This document shows, piece after piece, positions 1 to 7,249 of a stretch of 11,647 bases of DNA (within the stretch, counting starts at the first letter, position 1; each line of letters starts with the position of its first letter). A model generated the notes under the pieces. The model was not told the DNA's origin. It saw only the letters and a program-made list of their open reading frames with translations, and searched no databases. Source of the stretch: Gammaproteobacteria bacterium (GTDB lineage: Bacteria > Pseudomonadota > Gammaproteobacteria > GCA-001735895). The DNA lies in assembly GCA_015494335.1 (NCBI GenBank), contig WGBK01000210.1, positions 1-11,647 on the forward strand. The letters run 5' to 3'. A program made the translations under genes and the position numbers.

Positions 1-273
1 CGCAATCACTGGCACCAGCTGGCCGTGGCCAACATGCGCAACACCCTGCACCGTTACCAGCGCGATCTGACCAAGGCCATCCTGCAGGGCGTGCCCAACA
101 AGCGCCATACCACCAAGGCACTGAAGAACTGGATGCAACAGTACGATTACGCGATCCAGCGCTACGACCAGATCCTGGCCGAGTTGCAGGCCCTGAGGAA
201 ACTCGATTTCACCATGGCCAGTGTAGCCGTGTTCGAGGTGCGGCGCCTGCTGGCCATGACCGCCGATCGATAA
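1..273 (+). CDS. C-terminal fragment, probable NAD-specific glutamate dehydrogenase (large type)
   Basis: The reading frame is open from base 1 and stops at TAA 271-273, so 90 codons of the 3' end are present and the start lies outside the window. The visible tail has the layout I know from the end of the roughly 1600-residue NAD-dependent glutamate dehydrogenases (GdhB type of Pseudomonas): a W-x-x-L-A...LR..L...QRDLT stretch at the beginning, a W.....ai.R...ilaEL helix, and a closing LDFTMASVAVFEVRRLL segment like the family's D-x-AM-x-SVALRELR ending. That enzyme oxidatively deaminates glutamate to 2-oxoglutarate with NAD+. The catalytic domain cannot be seen here. The next gene, cmoM, begins 10 nt downstream, so the two may be co-transcribed. 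The assignment rests on recalled C-terminal similarity only; the rest of the gene would settle it. Confidence 0.65.
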   Translation, partial: RNHWHQLAVANMRNTLHRYQRDLTKAILQGVPNKRHTTKALKNWMQQYDYAIQRYDQILAELQALRKLDFTMASVAVFEVRRLLAMTADR

Positions 274-283
274 AGGCCGATCC

Positions 284-1102
284 GTGAAGGGAGATCCGGG
301 CAAGCCGGCCGGCGACGAGGATCGCAACTTCGACGATGCGGTCGAGCATTTCGAGCGCAATATCTACGGTTCGGCCAAGGGCGCGGTGCGCCTTGCCGTG
401 ATGCAGGATCACTTGCAACAACACCTGCCCCAGGCGCAATCCCCCGACGGGCGCCTGCAAGTGCTGGACATCGGCTGCGGACTCGGACAGTTCGGCCTCG
501 AACTCGCGCGTCAGGGCCACCGGGTCTGCTTCAACGACCTGTCCGAACGCATGCTCGAACGGGTGCGAGAGCATGCAGCTGCGGAGCCGGAGCACATCGA
601 TGCACAAGCCATCGACTTCCTGCCCGGACCGCTGCAGTCTCTTGGCGAGGAACATCGCGGGCAATACGACCTGGTGCTGTTCCACGCCGTGCTCGAGTGG
701 CTGGCCGATCCGCAACAGGGCTTGCGCGCGGTCACCCGCCTGCTGCGCCCCGGCGGCCGCCTGTCGCTGTCCTTCTACAACCGCGACGCCCTGGTGTTCC
801 GCAACCTGATCCGCGGCAACTGGCGCCAGGCCGAACGCAAGGATCAGGGCGGCCGCCCCGGCGGGCTGACCCCCTACCACCCGCTGACGCTGGAACAGGT
901 CGAGACCTGGCTGCGCCAGCAAGAACTCGAAACCCTCAGCCTGGCCGGCATCCGCGTGATCCTCGATTACCTCCCACCCGAAGTGCGGCAGAGCCGGGAC
1001 CTCGAAGAGACCATCCGCATCGAAAAGAAATTCTCCCGCCATCCGCTCTATGCCCGACTGGGGCGTTACCTGCATCTAGTTGCAGAAAGGAAATCCTATT
1101 GA
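284..1102 (+). CDS. cmoM: tRNA 5-carboxymethoxyuridine methyltransferase CmoM
   Basis: A 272-residue SAM-dependent class I methyltransferase. CmoM methylates the carboxyl group of 5-carboxymethoxyuridine at tRNA wobble position 34, giving mcmo5U, after CmoA and CmoB have made cmo5U. Residues 14-33 (RNFDD...FERNIYGSAKG) match the characteristic N-terminus of E. coli CmoM (RNFDD...FSRNIYGTTKG). Motif I is LDIGCGLGQ at 61-69, FHAVLEW is at 133-139, followed by LRPGGRLSLSFYN; near the C-terminus are GIRVILDYL and LGRYLHLVAERK, also family-typical. The start used is GTG 284, which has AAGG at 273-276 and adds about 12 residues relative to E. coli; no ATG lies before the conserved block. It sits 10 nt after the glutamate dehydrogenase-like gene. 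GC content is high (about 65% in a sampled line), like the core genes. Confidence 0.92.
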   Translation: MKGDPGKPAGDEDRNFDDAVEHFERNIYGSAKGAVRLAVMQDHLQQHLPQAQSPDGRLQVLDIGCGLGQFGLELARQGHRVCFNDLSERMLERVREHAAAEPEHIDAQAIDFLPGPLQSLGEEHRGQYDLVLFHAVLEWLADPQQGLRAVTRLLRPGGRLSLSFYNRDALVFRNLIRGNWRQAERKDQGGRPGGLTPYHPLTLEQVETWLRQQELETLSLAGIRVILDYLPPEVRQSRDLEETIRIEKKFSRHPLYARLGRYLHLVAERKSY

Positions 1103-1161
1103 GCCCACAATCATCTGTTTAGCGAAAGCTCTTGCTCTTGATTGCAACCGAACAGTGAAAA

Positions 1162-1184
1162 GGCTCTCAGTTTCTCTGGGAGTC
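1162..1184 (+). promoter_or_regulatory. Stem-loop containing the ribosome-binding site of the sulfotransferase gene
   Basis: The segments 1162-1170 (GGCTCTCAG) and 1176-1184 (CTGGGAGTC) pair over nine positions, seven Watson-Crick and two G-U, around the loop TTTCT. The 3' arm holds GGGAG (1178-1182), which lies 9 nt before ATG 1192 and is the only good Shine-Dalgarno match near that start. The hairpin could therefore hide the ribosome-binding site. No T-run follows, so it is unlikely to be a terminator of cmoM. Seen directly in the sequence; the regulatory role is inference. Confidence 0.4.
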
Positions 1185-1191
1185 GGTACTT

Positions 1192-2076
1192 ATGATAAAG
1201 AGGTCAGGCAAGCCCACCTGCCCTAGCATCCTTTTACTCCCGGGAATTTCAAAAGTAGCATTGAGTATGAAAAAAAATGCAATCATTGTGGGCATGCCCC
1301 GTTCCGGGACCAGCCTTACCACATCGATCTTCACAACCAAAGGTTATTTTGCCGCTTCTCCCGAGTCAGGGGAACTCAGAAAAGGTGATGAATACAATCC
1401 ACTCGGGTATTTCGAAGCGCAGACTCTGATAAATGCCAATAGTCGCGTCTTTTCGAGAATAGGTTTTCCTCATGACAACACATGGTTGTACTCCCCTCTT
1501 TCCAACGATCTGGCCCGGGAAATACACAACCTGAAGCCCCTTGAGGAAGATCAGAAGCTTGTCTCTTTCTACAACCAGCATAGCCCCTGGGTCTGGAAAG
1601 ACCCAAGGCTTTGTTACACATTGGCCTACTGGAGTCAATTGATCGACTGGGATCAAACCTGTGTACTGTTGCTCAAGCGAAAGCCATCTGATATCTATCG
1701 AAGTTTCATGAGACTCGGGTGGCGAACGCCGGGAAGAAAGGGGCGCAAGGATGTCTATGATCGTGTCGAAGAGCATATCCAATTCGCAGAATCGACCATC
1801 CAACGCTACGGCTTGCCGCACATCACAATCGACTATGCCGACTTCGAAAAAAGACCGCACTGGATCCGCCAGCAACTCGCCGATCACTTCGGTCTTGAAC
1901 TGGAACCGGAACAACTCAACTATTCTCGCTCATACAACCATTCGACACTGAAGGGAAAAATATCCACGGTGATAAAGATCATCACGGATCGCATACCTTT
2001 ACCGCTTGTAAAACTGGGGAAAGCCTTGCTTCCTAGACGAATATTGCGGTGGCTCTTTCCTGAAAAGAGTCTTTGA
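1192..2076 (+). CDS. P-loop sulfotransferase family protein, probably horizontally acquired
   Basis: The protein has the two PAPS-binding elements of P-loop sulfotransferases. The 5'-phosphosulfate loop is VGMPRSGTS near residues 33-41, and the 3'-phosphate-binding segment is LLLKRKPSDIYRSF in the middle. A later IDYADFEKRP...LADHFGLEL stretch is also common in these proteins. They transfer sulfate from PAPS to a hydroxyl or amine of a carbohydrate, lipid or small molecule; the acceptor here cannot be told. ATG 1192 has GGGAG 9 nt upstream. ATG 1267 (residue 26, MKKNAIIVG) fits the usual family N-terminus better but has no clear Shine-Dalgarno; TTG 1261 is also possible. The stop is TGA 2074-2076. 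Sampled lines are 45-48% GC against about 65% in cmoM, with many AT-ending codons. No sulfate-activation or glycan gene is adjacent, so it stands alone. Confidence 0.75.
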   Translation: MIKRSGKPTCPSILLLPGISKVALSMKKNAIIVGMPRSGTSLTTSIFTTKGYFAASPESGELRKGDEYNPLGYFEAQTLINANSRVFSRIGFPHDNTWLYSPLSNDLAREIHNLKPLEEDQKLVSFYNQHSPWVWKDPRLCYTLAYWSQLIDWDQTCVLLLKRKPSDIYRSFMRLGWRTPGRKGRKDVYDRVEEHIQFAESTIQRYGLPHITIDYADFEKRPHWIRQQLADHFGLELEPEQLNYSRSYNHSTLKGKISTVIKIITDRIPLPLVKLGKALLPRRILRWLFPEKSL

Positions 2077-2118
2077 ACCCGACTTTCACCAAATCACAAC
2101 AATCAGTCAGTCTTGTTC

Positions 2119-2137
2119 GGTCACACTCCTTGTGATC
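2119..2137 (+). repeat. Short inverted repeat upstream of the M48 protease gene
   Basis: GGTCACA (2119-2125) and TGTGATC (2131-2137) face each other around CTCCT, giving a 7-bp stem with one G-U pair. No T-run follows on either side, so a terminator is doubtful. The half-sites have the opposite orientation to a CRP/Vfr box (TGTGA-N6-TCACA). It lies in the 132-nt gap between the sulfotransferase and the M48 gene, where I find no convincing sigma-70 promoter. It may be an operator or a degenerate transcript-end hairpin. Confidence 0.25.
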
Positions 2138-2208
2138 GTACACCCCACACCCGGGCTTCATTCCTGTACGTAGATCGGCTAACCTGCACCACTATCGAGG
2201 ATAAGGAA

Positions 2209-3018
2209 ATGCTGAAACAGATCTTGCGAACACTCTTTTTACTTCTTATCGGACTGCTGATCAGCGCTTGCGCCACCAACCTGGCCGGTCGGCGCCAGTT
2301 GATGCTGGTTTCCGAGAACCAGGCCATCGAGGCCTCGAAGCAGGCCTATGTGAACACGCTGAAGCCTTTCGCCGAGAAAGGCAGGATCGATTCCGATCCG
2401 AAGCTGGCCGCGCTCGTGCAACGCATTACCGACCGCCTAATCGAGCAGGCGGAGATCCTGCGACCGGAAACCCGCAACTGGGACTGGAGCGTGAAGGTCA
2501 TCGATGACCCGGACACGGTCAACGCCTGGTGCATGGCGGGCGGCAAGATGGCGATCTACACCGGCCTGATCCACAAGCTCAAGGCCACCGACGACGAAAT
2601 CGCCCAGGTCATGGGTCACGAGATCGCCCATGCCCTGCTCAACCATACCGCCGAGCGCATGTCGGTGGCCATGGCCACGCAGCTGGGCATCGGCATTTAC
2701 GCCAGTCGCAAGAACGCCGATCCGGGCAAGACCGCGCTGGCGGCCGTGGCCGCGCAACTCGCCATCACCCTGCCCAACAGCCGCACCAGCGAAGCCGAAG
2801 CCGATCGCATCGGCATCGAGCTGGCGGCCAAGGCCGGATACGACCCGCGGGCGGCGGTCAGCCTGTGGCAGAAGATGGCGAAGGTCAGCGGCGGTGCGCC
2901 GCCGGAATTCCTCAGTACCCACCCGTCCCCGAAAAACCGGGAGCAGGCGCTGAAGAAGCTGGTGAAGAAGATGATGCCCTACTACCTGGCCGCGAAGCAG
3001 CGCCAGCAGGGCAAATAG
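2209..3018 (+). CDS. M48 family zinc metalloprotease, outer-membrane lipoprotein
   Basis: A 269-residue Oma1/LoiP-like peptidase. The N-terminus is a lipoprotein signal: a hydrophobic run (about residues 5-19) and lipobox ISAC with the acylated Cys at 21. Position +2 is Ala rather than Asp, so outer-membrane sorting by Lol is expected and the enzyme should face the periplasm. Zinc-binding HEIAH is at 137-141, followed by HTAERMS; the third ligand is expected in SEAEADRIG (about 194-202, probably E197). The conserved STHPSPKNRE segment is near 237-244. Such proteases degrade or help assemble misfolded envelope proteins. ATG 2209 is chosen because GAGG lies 8 nt upstream (2197-2200) and the signal peptide begins there; an upstream TTG at 2113 would put 32 unlikely residues before it. 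It converges with dapB (31-nt gap). GC is back at the level of the core genes after about 2260. Confidence 0.9.
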   Translation: MLKQILRTLFLLLIGLLISACATNLAGRRQLMLVSENQAIEASKQAYVNTLKPFAEKGRIDSDPKLAALVQRITDRLIEQAEILRPETRNWDWSVKVIDDPDTVNAWCMAGGKMAIYTGLIHKLKATDDEIAQVMGHEIAHALLNHTAERMSVAMATQLGIGIYASRKNADPGKTALAAVAAQLAITLPNSRTSEAEADRIGIELAAKAGYDPRAAVSLWQKMAKVSGGAPPEFLSTHPSPKNREQALKKLVKKMMPYYLAAKQRQQGK

Positions 3019-3049
3019 AGAGGTTCCACAGCAAAACGGAGCGGAAGGA

Positions 3050-3856
3050 TTATTCGTCCTTCAGCCCCAGCACATCCATCATGTCGTAAAGACCACGGTC
3101 ACGCTGAGCCAGCCAGTTGGCGGCTCGGATCGCGCCCTTGGCGAAGGTCATACGGCTGGACGCCTTGTGGGTGATTTCGACCCGCTCGCCGATATCGGCG
3201 AACATCACGGTATGCTCGCCGACGATATCGCCGGCACGGATGGTTTCGAAGCCGATGGTTTCCCGCTTGCGCTCGCCGGTCTGGCCTTCGCGGCCATAGA
3301 CGGCCACCTGTTTCAGATCCCGCCCCAGGGTTTCGGCCACCACCTGTCCCATCTTCAGGGCCGTGCCCGAGGGCGCGTCCACCTTGTGCCGGTGATGGGC
3401 CTCGATAACCTCGATATCGACGCTGTCGCCCAGTACCCGCGCCGCCATCTGCAGCAGCTTGAGGCAGAGATTGACGCCGACACTCATGTTGGGCGCATAC
3501 ACCAGCGCAATTTTGTCACCCGCTGCGCGAATCCTTTGTTCCAGGGCCTCGTCGCAACCGGTGGTGCCGATCACGAGCTTGCGCCCCTGCTCGACGCAGA
3601 AGTCGACATGATCGGTGGTTATGGTGGGATGGGTGAAGTCGATGAGGATATCGAAATCCGCGGCCTCGGCGAGGGATCCGACCACGGAGACGCCAAGACG
3701 ACCCACGCCGGCCAGTTCGCCGGCATCGCATCCGACCAGGCTGCTGTCAGGGCGCTCGGTGGCGGCGACCAGCTGACAGTCCGGATCCTGTTGGCAGGCT
3801 TCGATCAGGGTCTTGCCCATGCGGCCGCCGGCTCCGGCGATGGCGATTCGGTTCAT
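3050..3856 (-). CDS. dapB: 4-hydroxy-tetrahydrodipicolinate reductase DapB
   Basis: A 268-residue, full-length DapB (E. coli has 273). It reduces 4-hydroxy-tetrahydrodipicolinate with NAD(P)H in the diaminopimelate/lysine pathway, supplying lysine and the peptidoglycan cross-linking residue. The N-terminal Rossmann fold has GAGGRMG at 8-14, GTT at 97-99 and APNMS at 121-125. The catalytic and substrate-binding block IEAHHRHKVDAPSGTA spans 151-166, with H154/H155 and K158 and the SGT anion loop at 163-165. The start ATG (3856-3854) has GAGGAG 7 nt upstream (3869-3864). It follows dnaJ by 22 nt on the same strand and is probably read from the dnaK/dnaJ promoters, an arrangement known in pseudomonads. 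carA does not follow; instead a convergent protease gene lies downstream. Confidence 0.97.
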   Translation of the reverse strand: MNRIAIAGAGGRMGKTLIEACQQDPDCQLVAATERPDSSLVGCDAGELAGVGRLGVSVVGSLAEAADFDILIDFTHPTITTDHVDFCVEQGRKLVIGTTGCDEALEQRIRAAGDKIALVYAPNMSVGVNLCLKLLQMAARVLGDSVDIEVIEAHHRHKVDAPSGTALKMGQVVAETLGRDLKQVAVYGREGQTGERKRETIGFETIRAGDIVGEHTVMFADIGERVEITHKASSRMTFAKGAIRAANWLAQRDRGLYDMMDVLGLKDE

Positions 3857-3878
3857 GTCCGCGCTCCTCGTGGCGTGT

Positions 3879-5009
3879 TCAGGATTTCATGTCTTCGAAG
3901 AATTTCTTCACCCCGTCGAGCCAGGTCTTCTGGCTCGGGCTGTGTTTCTTGCCGGACTTGTCGAGGGTGTCGCCGAACTTCTCCAGCAGTTCGCGCTGTT
4001 CCTGGGTCAGCTTGACCGGCGTCTCGACGATGACCCGGCAGATCAGGTCACCCTGGGGTCCGCCGCGCACCGGCTTGACGCCCTTGCCACGCATGCGGAA
4101 CTGCTTGTGGGTCTGGGTGCCGGCCGGCACCTTGAGGGTCAGACGACCGTCCAGGCTGGGCACTTCGAGCTCACCGCCGAGGGCGGCGGTTACGAAGCTG
4201 ATCGGCACATCGCAATAGAGATTGGACCCCTCGCGCTCGAAGATCGGGTGCGGCTTGACCCGGATCTGCACATACAGGTCGCCGGGAGGCGCTCCGCGGT
4301 CACCGATTTCGCCTTCCCCAGTGAGTCGGATGCGATCGCCGGTGTCGACACCGGCCGGCACCTCGACCTTGAGGGACTTGGTTTCCTGCACCCGACCCTC
4401 GCCGTGGCAGACCTCGCAGGGATCCTTGATCACCTGGCCGCTGCCGCGGCAGCTCGGACAGGTCTGCTGCACAGAGAAGAACCCCTGCTGCATGCGCACC
4501 TGGCCATGTCCGCCGCAGGTCGGGCAGACCTCGGGCTTGCTGCCCTTGCGCGCACCGGTACCGTCACAGGCGCTGCAGGTCTTGTGCACGGGAATCTTGA
4601 TCTTGACCGTGGTACCCGCCACGGCCTCCTCCAGCGTCAGCTCGAGGTTGTACTGCAGGTCGGCGCCGCGGCGCACGCGCGATCCGCCGCCACCGCCGAA
4701 GATATCGTTGAAGATGTCGCTGAAGGCGTCGCCGAATCCGCCGCCGCCAAAGCCTCCGCCTCCAAAGCCGCCCATGCCTTCGACGCCATCGTGGCCGTAT
4801 TGATCGTAGGCGGCGCGCTTCTGCGGATCGGACAGCACTTCGAAGGCTTCCTTGGCCTCCTTGAACTTGGCCTCGTATTCTTCACGCTTTTCGTCCTCGG
4901 CCCGGTCCGGGTGATACTTCATGGCCAGGCGACGAAAGGCCTTCTTCAGCTCGACTTCGGTCACGCTGCGGCTGACGCCGAGTATCTCGTAGTAATCTCT
5001 TTTCGACAT
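3879..5009 (-). CDS. dnaJ: Chaperone protein DnaJ (Hsp40)
   Basis: A 376-residue, full-length type I Hsp40 that delivers unfolded clients to DnaK and stimulates its ATPase. Domains in order: J domain at 1-70 with HPD at 33-35; Gly/Phe-rich linker at about 77-110; zinc-binding domain with four CxxCxGxG repeats starting at Cys145, 162, 184 and 198; and C-terminal client-binding beta domains from about 215. No key residue is missing. The start ATG (5009-5007) gives the canonical MSKRDYYEILGV N-terminus, yet I see no Shine-Dalgarno within 20 nt upstream, which is unusual in this operon where dapB, dnaK and grpE all have GGAG-type sites. It is separated from dnaK by a 210-nt structured gap that includes its own sigma-70-like promoter, and precedes dapB by 22 nt. 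Confidence 0.98.
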   Translation of the reverse strand: MSKRDYYEILGVSRSVTEVELKKAFRRLAMKYHPDRAEDEKREEYEAKFKEAKEAFEVLSDPQKRAAYDQYGHDGVEGMGGFGGGGFGGGGFGDAFSDIFNDIFGGGGGSRVRRGADLQYNLELTLEEAVAGTTVKIKIPVHKTCSACDGTGARKGSKPEVCPTCGGHGQVRMQQGFFSVQQTCPSCRGSGQVIKDPCEVCHGEGRVQETKSLKVEVPAGVDTGDRIRLTGEGEIGDRGAPPGDLYVQIRVKPHPIFEREGSNLYCDVPISFVTAALGGELEVPSLDGRLTLKVPAGTQTHKQFRMRGKGVKPVRGGPQGDLICRVIVETPVKLTQEQRELLEKFGDTLDKSGKKHSPSQKTWLDGVKKFFEDMKS

Positions 5010-5046
5010 GACGGGTATCTGATGCAGTATCGGAAAACGGCTGGGA

Positions 5047-5059
5047 CGCCAAAATGGCG
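5047..5059 (-). repeat. Small stem-loop in the dnaJ leader
   Basis: CGCCA (5047-5051) and TGGCG (5055-5059) form a 5-bp stem with a 3-nt AAA loop (TTT on the transcribed strand). It falls at the expected 5' end of a transcript from the TATAAT at 5069-5064, about 40 nt before dnaJ. A 5' stem-loop can protect an mRNA end; no function is shown here. Confidence 0.3.
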
Positions 5060-5063
5060 ACGC

Positions 5064-5091
5064 ATTATACAGGCTTTGCTGCCAGCGTCAT
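5064..5091 (-). promoter_or_regulatory. Sigma-70-like promoter for dnaJ(-dapB)
   Basis: On the minus strand the -10 hexamer is a perfect TATAAT (5069-5064), directly preceded by TG. With a 16-nt spacer the -35 would be ATGACG (5091-5086), four of six matches to TTGACA. Transcription would start near 5057, leaving a leader of about 48 nt before dnaJ. A perfect TATAAT is conspicuous in DNA this GC-rich. The -35 overlaps one arm of the 14-bp inverted repeat at 5088-5132. Confidence 0.5.
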
Positions 5092-5132
5092 TCGCCAGCC
5101 GTCGGTTTCGGGCAGCGGCGGCTGGCGAATGA
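5088..5132 (-). repeat. Perfect 14-bp inverted repeat between dnaK and dnaJ
   Basis: TCATTCGCCAGCCG (5088-5101) is exactly repeated in reverse complement at 5119-5132. Three further pairs continue inward (one T-G wobble at 5102/5118, then C-G and G-C), leaving an 11-nt loop. It is the longest perfect stem I found in the window. It is not followed by a T-run on either strand, so it does not look like an intrinsic terminator. In a dnaK-dnaJ transcript it would form a strong hairpin. As DNA it could be an operator overlapping the -35 of the dnaJ promoter. Confidence 0.7.
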
Positions 5133-5151
5133 TCTGCATGTTCCATGCAGA
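5133..5151 (-). repeat. 8-bp stem, 3-nt loop between dnaK and dnaJ
   Basis: TCTGCATG (5133-5140) and CATGCAGA (5144-5151) pair perfectly around TTC. This hairpin directly abuts the 14-bp inverted repeat ending at 5132, with no bases between them. No T-run follows. Confidence 0.6.
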
Positions 5152-5158
5152 CATGCAA

Positions 5159-5190
5159 ATGCGGACGGCTGCTTTCGCAACCGCCCGCAT
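5159..5190 (-). repeat. Imperfect 14-position stem-loop between dnaK and dnaJ
   Basis: Bases 5159-5172 pair with 5177-5190 at 12 of 14 positions, with two mismatches (5165/5184 and 5169/5180), around the loop TTTC. On the transcribed minus strand the stem is followed by ATTTG, too few Ts for a confident terminator; weak attenuation after dnaK remains possible. It is the second hairpin downstream of the dnaK stop. Confidence 0.5.
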
Positions 5191-5200
5191 CGGCAGTTTT

Positions 5201-5216
5201 CAGGCGGTGAAGCCTG
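5201..5216 (-). repeat. Small stem-loop just after the dnaK stop codon
   Basis: CAGGC (5201-5205) and GCCTG (5212-5216) form a 5-bp stem with a 6-nt loop, beginning 3 nt after the dnaK stop in the direction of transcription. On the minus strand it is followed by AAAAC rather than Ts, so it is not a terminator by sequence. It is the first of four consecutive hairpins before dnaJ. Confidence 0.35.
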
Positions 5217-5219
5217 GCA

Positions 5220-7145
<1,926 letters not shown>

Positions 7146-7196
7146 AGTTTCTATCTCCAATTCCTGATGTGTGTTGTGTGTTGAATGATTACCTGA

Positions 7197-7211
7197 GGCC
7201 TACATAAGGCC
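7197..7211 (-). repeat. Short inverted repeat covering the -10 of the dnaK promoter
   Basis: GGCCT (7197-7201) and AGGCC (7207-7211) form a 5-bp stem around ACATA. The repeat spans the -10 element (7209-7201) of the sigma-32-like dnaK promoter and shares base 7211 with the next inverted repeat. It is short, so chance is possible. Confidence 0.35.
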
Positions 7212-7229
7212 GCCCCGGAGCGATTCAAG
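7201..7229 (-). promoter_or_regulatory. Sigma-32 (RpoH)-like heat-shock promoter of dnaK
   Basis: On the minus strand, CTTGAA (7229-7224) is followed after exactly 14 nt by CCTTATGTA (7209-7201). The sigma-32 consensus is CTTGAAA, 13-17 nt, CCCCATnTA; the -10 matches at six of eight defined positions and the -35 at all six bases shown. Transcription would start near 7194, about 50 nt before dnaK's ATG. The promoter would allow dnaK-dnaJ-dapB to be induced by heat independently of grpE. Confidence 0.6.
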
Positions 7230-7240
7230 CGTCCGGGGCG
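7211..7240 (-). repeat. Perfect 9-bp GC-rich inverted repeat in the grpE-dnaK gap
   Basis: CGCCCCGGA (7211-7219) and TCCGGGGCG (7232-7240) are perfect inverted copies separated by 12 nt. The separating bases contain the CTTGAA -35 of the dnaK promoter. In the grpE transcript the hairpin starts 9 nt after the stop codon; it is followed by GCCTTATG rather than a T-run, so termination would be partial at most. Confidence 0.65.
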
Positions 7241-7249
7241 TGAAATCTG

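Noticed and set aside
209..1075. 288-codon minus strand frame opposite cmoM
   Set aside because: Antisense to a clearly recognised cmoM and without recognisable motifs.
1107..2105. 7-bp direct repeat ACAATCA at 1107-1113 and 2099-2105 flanking the sulfotransferase, as a target-site duplication
   Set aside because: A 7-mer shared between two roughly 100-nt AT-richer flanks is likely by chance, and there are no transposase or terminal inverted repeats.
2121..2135. TCACA-N5-TGTGA as a CRP/Vfr binding site
   Set aside because: The half-sites face the wrong way round and have the wrong spacing for TGTGA-N6-TCACA.
2143..2151. CCCCACACC upstream of the M48 gene as a sigma-32 -10
   Set aside because: The nearest CTTG sequences lie 8 or 25 nt away, outside the 13-17 nt spacing allowed.
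3044..3062. Stem GAAGGA/TCCTTC between the convergent M48 gene and dapB as a bidirectional terminator
   Set aside because: Only 6 bp with a 7-nt loop and no adjacent T-run on either strand; the nearest TTTT on the dapB side is about 11 nt away.
3813..5132. Long open frame (439 codons) on the + strand opposite dnaJ and the start of dapB
   Set aside because: It is antisense to two genes with complete family motifs, and long antisense frames are expected in GC-rich DNA. Its protein is low-complexity and matches nothing I recognise.
7146..7160. TTG at 7160 as an upstream start for dnaK
   Set aside because: It would place the GGAG ribosome-binding site inside the gene and add five residues before the canonical MGKIIGIDLG.
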